The notes under the pieces were generated by a model. It was not told the DNA's origin. It worked only from the letters and a program-made list of their open reading frames with translations, and did no database searches. Source: Schizochytrium sp. TIO01 (Eukaryota > Sar > Bigyra > Thraustochytrida > Thraustochytriidae). From it: DNA of 64,000 nucleotides. The translations under genes and the position numbers were made by a program. Below are positions 10,724 through 20,386 of the stretch, piece after piece. Position 1 is the first letter of the stretch. Every line of letters starts with the position of its first letter. The stretch lies in the NCBI GenBank assembly GCA_004764695.1, contig SMSO01000014.1, positions 881,148-945,147 on the forward strand, read 5' to 3'.

Positions 10724-12270
10724 GCTACTCCTAGCAGGAAGAGAACTCAGCTTTAATTTAATTAAAACTTTAAGCAAACTCCTTATTTACTTATCAATCT
10801 AATCTGTTAATGTGTTAATTAATTTATTATTCATTCATTTATTCAGCTTATAAAGAGTGACGGGAGAAAGAAACTTTCAAGAAAATGGAGAGAAACACCA
10901 CTTTGGATGGCTCCCTCCACTCCGGCTGTTGCATCAGTCAGTTGGCTGGCCTCTGCGCCTGTCAGAAAATCCCGAGATTCCTAGAACCCGCGTCGCCTTC
11001 GAGGTCCTCTGCTCTGCCTTGACTCCGTTCTGGCGCTTGTCTCAGCGTCTTCGCACGATTGTTGGGCTCCCAAGGACTGGAGAGAGGAAACGAAAAAACT
11101 TTTGAGAGATCAACTTTTCAGTTCCTCCATTGTCTTTCTGGGCACGCAGTTTAACCCCGTTCCGCTAACAGCGGGACCCGCCATGAGAGGCTCAAACTGG
11201 CGGCGTACATTTGTGCATCTGTTACCAAAACAGGAAACATGGCTGGCAGACCGTGCTCATTAAATGTTTTTCTTTTGGGTAAGTGATGAGAGGAAGACCG
11301 ATGAGCACGTGATGAGCGGCGAACGAACTTCGAAACCTCGATTCGAAGCTGCGTTTTGCCTGCACCAAATGAACGCTCCAAAGAAAAGCTTCTCCGGCCG
11401 AATGCTGCCCTCGAGGAGGCTCTCGCCGGCACCTCATCTGCTCTATTTCCCACTGCCCATGCTTGCACCGCAATGAATGGAAATGGCCAACTTGCTCGCG
11501 CGGAGCGTGGAGGCGGTACAGGACGTTTATTACGCACACTCTTGGCGCTATGGAGAGGAGCGGGAAACAATCATAGCAAAATAAATAAACATACAAATAC
11601 AAACAAACAAACGAACGATACTTAATGACTTGGCGTCTCAATGTTAGAGCGTCTAGGCCCCGTAAAAGAAAGAAATGATGAGGAGCCGAGGACGTGTGAC
11701 GCACATCCATCTTTTTTAAGATCGTACGCATCGCGTTTGCATTGAAATCATCGATGCCAATCGAGAGATTGAGGTTACCTTAAAGCGGGGAACTCTTCCA
11801 CGGCCAAGATGGCGCCCCCAGAGGCCTACCGTTTAGGATAGAAGGTCACTAAAGCCGCCGGCAGTCAGATCTGTTATCAAAAGTAGTTAGAAGTTATTAG
11901 CGTTAGTGGGCATGAATGACTGATGTAGACCCGCTAGGAGTTACCTATGTAGGTACTAGAGGGAGCAGAAACTCGAGGAGGTATCGCCGTGCTTTGTTTG
12001 TAGCAGGAGCCTTTTGCTTTTCAGGCTGCTTTGGCTTCTCAGGAACAGCAGCCAGGCTGTAGGAAGGGAGTCTGCAGCTTGCAGCCTCGGGCGGTATCTT
12101 GCAGACCTCGTTCATCGTGGCGGATATGCTTGCTTGCTTTCTTGCGTAGGAATTACGATACGGTCAAAAACGACTGCCTTCACGGGTGTTATGGCGCCGT
12201 AAAGGAGTGGTAGGCGAGAGGCTAACTGCCATGATAATGGAGCGTAATGTGGACTGGAAAGTAGGGTATA

Positions 12271-12336
12271 GCGAATAGTCTACTGTGTAGAGAGCGATAG
12301 TTGACTATGTAGAGCGGAATAGTTGACTGTGTAGAG
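12271..12336. repeat. Three tandem copies of a 22-bp repeat
   Basis: Consecutive units 12271-12292, 12293-12314 and 12315-12336 share the core ATAGTYKACTRTGTAGAG. They lie about 220 bp upstream of the first ORF of the deaminase locus. Confidence 0.75.
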
Positions 12337-12554
12337 GAAAATGAGGCTCTTGTGGAGGTGCCGCTTTGTTTGAGGCAGCGGCGGAGAAAGAAATGAGCTC
12401 AAAATCTGTTGAGCTTAAAATCTAATCTTGATCTTTAAATCGCAGGACCAAAGCCCGCAACAGCTGCGCCAAAGAGCCCGGGTCACCTCCGGTTCTAGTC
12501 TCTACAGGCACATTTGAACGGTCGAAGAAGCTCCCTAGTTCTGCAAACTAGGCG

Positions 12555-12776
12555 ATGAGCGTGCCAGCGACAACGGTGCAGGCTCTGCGAGAGGTGGCAG
12601 GCGCCTTGAGAGATGTGGGCGCGAATGTACAGAGTATGAACGATCAGCTCGAGGAAACATTGGCAGCCGCCCAGCGGGAAACTAACACGTTAGCGGCAAC
12701 GCTGGAGACGTTTGAAGAGGCCTCACTCGCGTCGAACGAGCATGACGTCCCCGCCAAGCGCGCCCGCACCGCGTGA
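12555..12776 (+). CDS. Small putative coiled-coil protein, 73 residues
   Basis: ATG at 12555 to a TGA at 12776. The protein MSVPATTVQALREV... is predicted from heptad-like spacing to be almost entirely helical and ends with a basic KRARTA tail. The last 35 nt overlap the first ATG of the ADAT3-like frame (12742) in a different phase. It could be an independent small gene, an upstream ORF on the same transcript, or a misread 5' exon. I recognise no family, and existence as a protein is uncertain. Confidence 0.4.
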   Translation: MSVPATTVQALREVAGALRDVGANVQSMNDQLEETLAAAQRETNTLAATLETFEEASLASNEHDVPAKRARTA

Positions 12777-14168
12777 GGCCAACTCTGTAGCAGAAGTGGC
12801 GCATCATGGAGATTATCGAATTGGCGACTTGAAACCTGAAAGCGAAGGGGAGCGACGACAAAGCGCATCGGAGGATGCAGAAGTCTCAAAAGATGGAAAT
12901 GCTTGTGCCGATAGACTTGACGGGATAGAGCGACGTGGCCTGGTGCAGGTGTTGTCCCGGGATCATGAGCAACTACAGATGAGACGTGATCTAGCGGCAC
13001 GAGGACTGGCTACGGAGCCGCCAGAGACGCGGCGAGCTTTATGCGGGACGCTCAAGGACAAACGAGACACAGGAAAGGTTCTTGCTGCTTTACGCGGAGT
13101 TCACTCCTGCGATCTTCCGGAGGAACTTGCGCACGTACGACGTATCTCCAAGGGTGCTGATGGAAAAGACGCCGCCGTCCAAATTCTTCTTTGTGTCCTT
13201 CCCGAGAAGAAAACAACGCAGAGCAATATCACACAAAATCAAACAAAATATGGAAACGCAATACGTAACGACAAAGATGACCGTCCAGAAAACAAAAGCG
13301 ATGATGAAATAAACAATGATCGTAGCAGCGATAAAATTGAAGTAGAAAATATCACCGAGAGTCACAGTCACCGAGAAGATGTTGAAGAAGAAGACCTAAG
13401 CTCAGAGATTCCCAAAGATATTGAGGCTATTCGTGACAAGTTTGAGCTACTTCGATGTGTACGTGTCCCAGCTGGAGCTCCTGTGAGCTACGAAGAGGCA
13501 AGGGATTGGACACGACGATTCTGGGCCATTAATTTTAGCGAACTGAGGTCAGGCCTGAGCCGAAAGCCTGGAATGGATATAGTAAACATCGAAGAGATCG
13601 AAACAGAGATGACTCAGGCGCTTGAGATGCTGGCGCTGGTGGAAAAAATGAGTGATGAAAATGGCGGCAGGGACTCGGCTCTTGTTGTAGAACCCATCAG
13701 CGGTGTTGTGGTTGGCCGTGGGTTGGACCTTACAGAGGAGCTAGACCATCCCCTCAGGCATGCAGCAATGAATTGTATAACGAGACATGTGAAGCAATTC
13801 TTCGCACCCGTAGAAAACATGAGAGTGCTACAGAACATGGAGCGAAACGTCAGAAAATTGAGACCGAAGACAAAGAGGCCGGACAGGAGACAGCTGCTCC
13901 TGCGAATGCCTCCGCACAAGATGATGGAGAGGGAAGCTTCCCAGGATTTGATCCCGTCAACACATACCTCTGCACTGGTCTAGATGCTTATCTGTCAAGA
14001 GAGCCATGTCCCATGTGCGCAATGGCTCTCCTTCACAGTCGTGTTCGCCGTGTCTTCTATAGTAAACCAAATCCTAGGCGTGGTGCACTTGGATCAAAGG
14101 AACGTATTCATTGTCACAAGCAGCTCAATCATCACTTCCAGGTATTCACTTATAACAACTCTAATTAG
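12742..14168 (+). CDS. ADAT3/Tad3-like subunit of the tRNA wobble adenosine deaminase (split frame)
   Basis: Frame A, with its first ATG at 12742, carries an acidic N-terminal region and the deaminase block ALVVEPISG...[12 protein letters not shown]. Frame B continues with the zinc-site block [20 protein letters not shown] and the family C-terminus [22 protein letters not shown], ending at 14168. In ADAT3 the usual HAE catalytic motif is degenerate (HAV/HPV); here it is HAA, without the Glu, as expected for the non-catalytic partner of ADAT2 in A34-to-inosine editing. The two frames must be joined. GT-AG introns 13810-13886 (77 nt) or 13789-13886 (98 nt) both restore phase 0, and a one-base loss near 13776 would also explain it. 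The N-terminal start is less sure than the deaminase domain. Confidence 0.75.
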
Positions 14169-14614
14169 GTGAACCTTAATTTCCATGATGTGTTCACTTG
14201 CTTCTTTTCTCATAGGCCGCAACATTTGTTCCTATTGTGGTAAATTAGAATTCAATTGACTTGTCCCAATAGAGCCCCCCTCCTTTTTTATAGAGCAGTC
14301 ATTTCTTGAAAGCTAAATTTGTTGTTGTTCTTTTACTTATATTTAATCTAAATTTTAAAGTTAAAACTAAATTGAATAGTGTATGCAGATCGCTTTGCTT
14401 ATAGAGATTTACAACACAAAATTGGGAAAAGTTAAAGAAGGACATAGACCATATTTGAATTAGGATAAATCATTTTGATAAATCATCAAGATTTCAATTG
14501 ATTCATAATGCCCCAGTTTAAGTAACACCATCTTCGTGAAAATGACGGTACCAATTGTGCTGCTATGTTCTCTAGAGGTATCTTATTTGCAAGAAACACA
14601 AGCTCGAATTTCAT
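14169..14614. other. Intergenic region between convergent genes
   Basis: AT-rich spacer with no coding signal. A possible alternative 3' exon of the deaminase gene would use donor CAG|GTATTC at about 14142 and acceptor TCTCATAG at about 14217. The unspliced ending QVF fits the family better. Confidence 0.4.
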
Positions 14615-16198
14615 TCATGCTACAACACGACGTAAGCGAGTAGAGCGCCTTCGGAAATCATCTTCCGCAATATGCTCGACATTACGTTTCTCGCCTGCGC
14701 GACGTTTTTCTTCAGCAGCCTCAGCAGCAGTAGCAACGTTTTTGAGATGCTTCGTACCAGCGCGCGGCTTGGAGCGGTTGCGAGCGCGAGGAGACTTCAA
14801 AGATGATTTTGAAGAGCGAGGTTCACGTTTCACAAGAGCCAATTCTGCCAAATGACTCTGCAGACGATCAAGCAGCTCAGCCTTGGTGCCTTTCGTACCA
14901 AGGCCCGCAGCCAGCAGTCTCGTCTTGAGCTCTACTACGCGCAAACGAGAAAGGTCTTCTTGCTCTGCGCTAGGTTTAACCTCAGACACAGTCGAGGTAG
15001 TTGTATCCGTGTCCGGCTCAGCTTCTGTCTCCTCTTGCTTAATTTCTTCCTTTAACGCATTTTGGGATTTCCCAGCCTCCTCATTATAAATTTGCACGAG
15101 ACCAGCCTTTTTGGTACCCTTCGGAACCTTGACACCAATCTTTGTGAGTTCGGCACGGAGGTCAGCAACAGTTGCAACTTCAGGGTTTTCAAGGGTTAAT
15201 CCTGACGACATAGAATGCTGCTTGTATAGTTCTACCAAAGCAGACTTTTTCCCTTTGGGCTCCACACCAAGCTTGATTAGCTCTGCTCGTAGTTCTGCAA
15301 CTGTGCACTTCTCGGGTGTGCGAAGACGGACCTCTAAGGTCTCTTTTGCACAATGGGAGTTAAACACACGAACTTCAGAGATCAATTCAGTCGGAAGAGC
15401 CTCTGATTCCTTCAACGGTTGACAATGCGGGCAAGCGTAACAAGTGCGGGTATCTACTACCCACGAATTGACTGGAGTCTTGCAGCGTCCACATTTCGAC
15501 TGATTGTAGATGTATCGACGTAGACCAGGTGTTCCTAAGCGTATAGCTTCGTCCTTATCTACAGTCAAAATACTTCCAGTTTGAAAACCGCGCTGAAGAA
15601 GGTCAACGGAGTGTTCCCAAATACGGTCAAATTCTTCACGGGAAAGCACAGATGCCAGGCGGTTTGGATGTACACCAGCCTTAAAAAGGATCTCGGCTCG
15701 GTAAATGTTGCCGACGCCAGCGAACAGGGTTTGGTCCATCAGCAATCTGCCAATGACCTTTTTGCTCTTTTGGATACGAGGCCAAAGACGCTCAGGATCT
15801 GCATCCTCTCGAAGTGGGTCTTCACCAAGAAGTTTCTTCTTATCGTCAAACAGCTGATGGTTGCCAAGCTGCACAATCATCGCTGACAAATGTGTGACAA
15901 TATCATGTTCTTTACTTTCTAAACGCAGACGAGTGTTTACTGTAGGTTCAGGCGCATCAGCATAATCAAATAGCGCCCAGCGCCCACTCATACCAAAGTG
16001 GACGTGTATGACATGGTCACCTTCAAAAAACGCAAAGAGGTTCTTACCAATGGCATCAAGTTTTTGGACCAACTTGCCGTCGATAGCTGTCGCACCATCA
16101 ATAAACTTTCCGTTCGGAGAAAGAGCACGGAATCGTTTGCCTTTGAGAGACTTATTAAACGAATGTACTAGACGGTGAAGGTGATGGCCTTCCACCAT
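14615..16198 (-). CDS. Fpg/Nei-family DNA glycosylase with NEIL3-like Val2 and three SAP motifs
   Basis: 527 codons from an ATG at 16198. The protein begins M-V-E-G, so the N-terminal nucleophile position is Val2 as in NEIL3, instead of the Pro2 of Fpg, Nei and NEIL1. Glu3 and the hairpin Lys (IGKNLF, K52) are kept. The helix-two-turn-helix block GVGNIYRAEILFKAGVHPNR is at 161-180. A zinc finger with Cys236, Cys239, Cys253, Cys256 and Cys259 follows. The C-terminus adds three SAP-like helix-extended-helix motifs at about 295-328, 338-372 and 416-450, then a basic tail. The expected activity is excision of oxidised bases and AP lyase. The SAP motifs probably tether it to DNA or chromatin. The SAP trio replaces the GRF-type extension of animal NEIL3. 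Confident on domains, moderate on NEIL3 orthology. Confidence 0.88.
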   Translation of the reverse strand: MVEGHHLHRLVHSFNKSLKGKRFRALSPNGKFIDGATAIDGKLVQKLDAIGKNLFAFFEGDHVIHVHFGMSGRWALFDYADAPEPTVNTRLRLESKEHDIVTHLSAMIVQLGNHQLFDDKKKLLGEDPLREDADPERLWPRIQKSKKVIGRLLMDQTLFAGVGNIYRAEILFKAGVHPNRLASVLSREEFDRIWEHSVDLLQRGFQTGSILTVDKDEAIRLGTPGLRRYIYNQSKCGRCKTPVNSWVVDTRTCYACPHCQPLKESEALPTELISEVRVFNSHCAKETLEVRLRTPEKCTVAELRAELIKLGVEPKGKKSALVELYKQHSMSSGLTLENPEVATVADLRAELTKIGVKVPKGTKKAGLVQIYNEEAGKSQNALKEEIKQEETEAEPDTDTTTSTVSEVKPSAEQEDLSRLRVVELKTRLLAAGLGTKGTKAELLDRLQSHLAELALVKREPRSSKSSLKSPRARNRSKPRAGTKHLKNVATAAEAAEEKRRAGEKRNVEHIAEDDFRRRSTRLRRVVA

Positions 16199-17216
16199 TT
16201 TTCTAAGCAGGGTCTACCTTCACAATCGATCGATGAGTACTTTCGCCGTGTTGTGTCGTATCGTGTCGTGAGCACAGCAGGCAAGCCAGCAAGATACTGC
16301 AACAAGGCCGTAGCCCTTCTGCACTATCAGCTGAGAATGTTTTCCGGTTTTACCACAAGCAACCCTACTCTTTGCTTCGCTTAAGCCTTCGGCTTTCCTC
16401 AACCTTTTCCGGGAAGCGTCGGAGCCGAGAGATTACTGATCAGCCGAAAGAATGGTCGCTCAAAATATTCTTTCAATTCGAAGGTTGAATTTGAGAATTA
16501 CCTTCTGGACATCGGCGAGTACTCCGCAAACAATCGAAGATCCGCACCTCCAAAAATTCACTCCCATTGAGAGACCTAGGTAGTAGTAGGACGTTGCGAC
16601 AATGCGCGCGGTCGATGTCTTTGCGCCTCAAAAGGCGAAAGAGTAGTTGAAATTATTATCGTAACAGAACTAGTACAGAACCAAATGAGATTTTATGAAG
16701 AACGAAGCCAGAACCAAAGAAGAACCGAGTGCGCACGGAAGAGGCATGGGCTCTCAACGGCCATTTTTGCAGTGTGAAGTATTTACGGCTGAAAGCAAGG
16801 GCTCTTTGCCTCATTCTTGCAAGCAAAGGGTGACGGAATTTGCATGTAAAAAAAGGTTTCATGACTTACCAGCGGCGAAAACACTGAAAGCTGTGTCCAC
16901 GCAAAGGGATTGCGTGCTTACTTGCCGGTTCCTCGACCTACTTTACAAACTTATTGCAGTTGATGCGCGAATACTCCGCTCCGCGATAACTTTATAGACT
17001 CACATATAATCCTCCAAGCGGCCTTTTGCGTAGCTTACCCAACCTACTTGCAGATCTGTTCAAGCGTCTGTGCATCTAGCCAGTGAGGTGTACCCGTCTA
17101 ACGATTCGAGCACAAGAGGAGGGTCTGGAGTAGGCGGGGCTTTGTGCAGGTAGGCACCTTTGTCTACGCAGCATATTTTTAAAAATCAACCTATATTATT
17201 TTCAAAGCTATTAGAG
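16199..17216. other. Divergent intergenic region
   Basis: About 1 kb between the glycosylase and F-box genes, so it should hold both promoters. It contains ACCTAGGTAG at 16574-16583, GGTAGGCACC at 17149-17158 and a GTGTTGTGTCG/TATCGTGTCG repeat near 16249. No ORF with plausible protein composition was seen. Confidence 0.45.
17149..17158. promoter_or_regulatory. Candidate promoter motif GGTAGGCACC
   Basis: About 60 bp upstream of the F-box/ankyrin ATG. It is a one-base variant of the GGTAGGTACC elements seen upstream of other genes in this window. Function is inferred only from recurrence. Confidence 0.25.
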
Positions 17217-19439
17217 ATGAAACGCACCTCACAAGGCAGTAGCTCTCGCGCAATCGCAACCAGCTCGACGCCTACTACGAGTACAAGCAGTTTAGCTCTA
17301 GCTCAGGCAATTTTTAGTAAGGCCGCCGAGGGTAAACGACTAGCTGAGAAACGTAAACGTCAGCAACGCAAAGAATCAATTGCAGCAAATGCATTCCGAT
17401 TTTCAGCATTGCCTTTTGATATTCAGGAGATGGTTTTGCGCTTCCTGCCAGCGAGTGAAATTGGCATGGCATGCGCAGTCTGCAAATCATGGAATCACAT
17501 TTATCAGGGTGCCGTAGCTTCAATATTTGCTCAGGTTGTAGGTGTAGCCCGTGGAAGAAGCCGCCTTATGCGGCGTGCAGAGCTACAACTCGTTCATCGA
17601 TTGCGAAATACACACGAGAAGGACACTGCTATCGAGACTGCACTTTGGGCGGCCTTCAATGGGTACAATAACTATGTAGTTCGTTTGGTCACTGAAAAAC
17701 GTTGTGTAATTGAGGTCAACACTCAAGGCTCTGACGAATGGGATCTTGCCACTGTACTACATGTTGCTTGTCGCCAGGGCAATTCTAAGCTTGTGCGTTC
17801 ATTGCTTGACCTTGGAGCAAACCCGGCTTGCTTGACAAAGTCTAAGCAAACGCCTCTTATTCTTGCTTGTGAATATGGATATCCTGATATTGTAGAGCTT
17901 CTCTTGAGAAAATGTGGAAGAGATTTGAACGTCAACAATCAAGATAGCTCAGGCCGTACTGCACTTTTCGTTGCTTGCGATAAAGGTCATGTAGAGATTG
18001 TCGAACGCCTTGTAGACTGGGGAGAGATGATCCAGCAAGAGACTGGCGAAGAGATACCAATTCTAGACTTAAATCTTGGTACACTTGAGCGAGGTAGCCC
18101 GCTATGTACAGCATGTCGAACAGGGCAATCTAGAATCGTGCGAAGGCTGTTAGATGCCCAGGTCAACGTAAATTCGACAACGGAGGATGGTCGTACAGCA
18201 TTTTATTGTGCCGTGGAACGAGGAGCTCTTAACACAACAAAGTTGCTGCTTGAAAAACGCCCGCCTATCACAAACTCTCAAATGATGGAACTTTTGTTTG
18301 AAGCAAGGCCACGAGATGGCAGGGACGCAGCAGCAGCTGCGGCCGAGACTGAAACTGAGGTACCCAATATGCATCCTGGGCGTGCAGGTGTTCTGATTGA
18401 CTTTGCTTCTAACACGGGCAAGACACCTGCCTTTGTTGCCGCTGAAAGAGGTAATACTGCTCTTCTTCAAGTGCTAATGGATGGTGAAGCTGACACAAAT
18501 AAGCCTACATTTCTAAATAAAACACCTCTATATGCGGCTACAGAGAATGGTCACACTCATGTTGTGAAAATGCTTCTTACAGCTTGCACACGAGAACAAG
18601 TTTTACACCAGACTAACTTTGGCACTACAGCACCTTTTATGGCCCAACGTAATGGTTTCATGGCTATTAAACGATTACTTGATGAGTTTTGTGCTGACCA
18701 ACTAACCACAGAGAAGGCCCGAAAGCGCAAGTCCAAGAAGAAACAGAAGACAGCCATGGATCGACTTCAAAATAGAAAAGATAAGCCTGGACCCTCTGCA
18801 CAACGTCCAGCAAACACGTCATCCTTTGCCTCGAGTGCCTCGCTAAAAATTGCAGAAATGAGTGAAACTGCAGAAGGTCGAGACCGAGATGTCACAAAAT
18901 CCAAGGCGGCAATAGACGCCATAGTCCAAGGCTTGGACAATCTGGAAATAGCAGTTGATATAGCTTTCTCTCGTCAGCAACACGGCCTTCCTCGCGAAGG
19001 GGTTCAGGAGACTACATATGGAGCTGATCAAGAAGAGAAATCCAAAGACTCTAGCTCAACCCGCGATAGTCGTACGAAGGAAACACATCCTGCATCAATT
19101 GAAGTTGAGGTTCCGGAGTCTCAGGATGAGGATGAAGAACAGTATGAACAAGAGAAATCAGCTATTGAATCGGAACGAAGTGCTCAATGTGATCATCGCA
19201 AATCTGCTATGGAGAATATTAAAAAACGCAAATCGTATGAGAACACTGATGCTTGCTCTCCAAGTGTAACAATTTCACAAAATCAAGGGGAATTCGACTC
19301 TCCGGTCGGTTCAAGCACTCCTCAGCGGCAAGTCCCTAGAAAAGAAAAAGATTTAATTGCTGCTCGAAATTGGTCAAAGAGTAACATCCGCTCTGACGAA
19401 TTAGACTCTGAGGATGCTCGAAGTGGGTTTAGATTGTAA
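17217..19439 (+). CDS. F-box and ankyrin-repeat protein
   Basis: 740 codons from the ATG at 17217. The frame is open further upstream but offers only a TTG at 17160, so I take the first ATG. A basic N-terminal segment precedes an F-box at about residues 62-101 (FSALPFDIQEMVLRFLPASE, then CAVCKSWNHIY). Ankyrin repeats fill about 140-490, with typical TPLILACEYGYPDIVELLL and TALFVACDKGHVEIVERLV units. An Ala/Glu insertion interrupts them around 355. The C-terminus is Lys-rich then acidic and Ser-rich, and probably disordered. The expected role is a substrate receptor of an SCF ubiquitin ligase, with the F-box contacting Skp1 and the ankyrins binding target. The target is unknown. The next gene begins 5 nt after this stop. 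Confidence 0.9.
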   Translation: MKRTSQGSSSRAIATSSTPTTSTSSLALAQAIFSKAAEGKRLAEKRKRQQRKESIAANAFRFSALPFDIQEMVLRFLPASEIGMACAVCKSWNHIYQGAVASIFAQVVGVARGRSRLMRRAELQLVHRLRNTHEKDTAIETALWAAFNGYNNYVVRLVTEKRCVIEVNTQGSDEWDLATVLHVACRQGNSKLVRSLLDLGANPACLTKSKQTPLILACEYGYPDIVELLLRKCGRDLNVNNQDSSGRTALFVACDKGHVEIVERLVDWGEMIQQETGEEIPILDLNLGTLERGSPLCTACRTGQSRIVRRLLDAQVNVNSTTEDGRTAFYCAVERGALNTTKLLLEKRPPITNSQMMELLFEARPRDGRDAAAAAAETETEVPNMHPGRAGVLIDFASNTGKTPAFVAAERGNTALLQVLMDGEADTNKPTFLNKTPLYAATENGHTHVVKMLLTACTREQVLHQTNFGTTAPFMAQRNGFMAIKRLLDEFCADQLTTEKARKRKSKKKQKTAMDRLQNRKDKPGPSAQRPANTSSFASSASLKIAEMSETAEGRDRDVTKSKAAIDAIVQGLDNLEIAVDIAFSRQQHGLPREGVQETTYGADQEEKSKDSSSTRDSRTKETHPASIEVEVPESQDEDEEQYEQEKSAIESERSAQCDHRKSAMENIKKRKSYENTDACSPSVTISQNQGEFDSPVGSSTPQRQVPRKEKDLIAARNWSKSNIRSDELDSEDARSGFRL

Positions 19440-19443
19440 ACCG

Positions 19444-20037
19444 ATGGCTGCTTCGTCAGGGTTTAAAACAGCGAGATCTGTAGCATCAACAGGTTCGAAT
19501 AGTATAAAAACAGAGTTTTTAGCACCAGCTCGCTCCCTCGACTATGTGCGCTCCTCATTACTAGCATTTTCATCAGCCACCTCCAGCAGCAAAATGACCG
19601 ATGAGATCTATGCCAAGACGTTCGGGGACTCAACCTCAACAAAAGACATCTACCAGATATATCAGTCAATGAAGGCAAGTAAGGACTTTGCGAATGCATG
19701 GGACCTTTTCGTTGCCATGACATTGCTGACGCAGACCCCTGCGGACGAGAAGTTAGACTTCTGTTTCAGTCTTTTTGATGTTAAAGCAAAAGGGCATGTG
19801 GAACTTTCAGTAGCGCGAACAATGCTTCGTTGCTGCTGTAAATCAATCTCCCGTCTACAGGATGCTGATGCAAGTCTGCAAACAAAGGAAGACTTTCAAG
19901 AAGCTGCATCTGATCTAGCGGGATTTGATTTACAAGGCACACGCTTTGAGGCTGACTCAGTTGATAGACTTCAGTTTATTGGCTGGGCACAAAGATCAAA
20001 ACAAGGAAAGCAGATCTTTGCTGACTTTTTAAAATAA
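19444..20037 (+). CDS. EF-hand-like protein, about 197 residues (start uncertain)
   Basis: ATG choices are 19414 (overlapping the end of the F-box gene), 19444 and 19594. The central part reads MTLLTQTPADEKLDFCFSLF followed by DVKAKGHVELSV, matching the helix-loop-helix layout of an EF-hand of the NCS/calcineurin-B type. Loop positions 3 and 5 are Lys and position 12 is Val, so Ca2+ binding in this loop is unlikely. The C-terminal part continues the paired-hand pattern weakly. The N-terminal 50 residues are Ser-rich and may be untranslated if 19594 (MTDEIYAKTFG) is the real start. The 5-nt gap to the upstream gene on the same strand is unusual here. A fused gene with an unrecognised intron is possible. 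Confidence 0.65.
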   Translation: MAASSGFKTARSVASTGSNSIKTEFLAPARSLDYVRSSLLAFSSATSSSKMTDEIYAKTFGDSTSTKDIYQIYQSMKASKDFANAWDLFVAMTLLTQTPADEKLDFCFSLFDVKAKGHVELSVARTMLRCCCKSISRLQDADASLQTKEDFQEAASDLAGFDLQGTRFEADSVDRLQFIGWAQRSKQGKQIFADFLK

Positions 20038-20386
20038 GTAGTACATGGCACACTTATTAGATCAGGCGAACCAAACCCCATACTTTGGTAAAACGTTTTT
20101 TATAAATGATAGATTGAGGCACACAATCAGCTTTGAAATTCTTTTGTAAAACAACAAACTTAAACATTTTGTGACTGGATCTTTCAATAAGCAATATAGT
20201 GTTCATCTTGATCTACATGAAAGTAATCATTACGAAGTAAACAACTAATAGGACTACTTCACAAGAAACTGCAGAGGTGAGGCAATGGGATCTGGTGCAA
20301 TTTGCGTAATGTAACTTTTCAAATGTAAAGGAGTTTTAATTTTATGTACAAAATCAAAGGAACTAAAACTTGAAAATCATTTTTTA
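20038..20386. other. Intergenic region between convergent 3' ends
   Basis: AT-rich spacer, with no coding or RNA gene signal seen. Confidence 0.5.

Larger units (their letters stand above)
10587..12554. other. Intergenic region, no gene recognised
   Basis: About 2 kb between divergent genes. It contains the GGTAGGTACC-type motif at 10708-10723, AT-rich stretches around 10750-10850, and a three-copy 22-bp tandem repeat at 12271-12336. Short overlapping open frames around 11150-11730 on both strands lack any recognisable domain. A small 45-codon frame beginning MERNTT (ATG about 10885) ends without known similarity and is not called. Confidence 0.45.

Noticed and set aside
11222-11731. 169-codon minus-strand frame
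   Set aside because: No domain, overlapped by other frames, irregular composition; no upstream or downstream gene context.
13775-13794. A 20-nt intron (GTATAA...GAAG) as an explanation for the ADAT3 frame change
   Set aside because: It restores frame but is far shorter than any other intron here (56 nt or more), so longer GT-AG options are preferred.
17160-17216. Start of the F-box gene at the TTG (17160)
   Set aside because: The next in-frame codon that can start is the ATG at 17217, and the extra residues add no domain.
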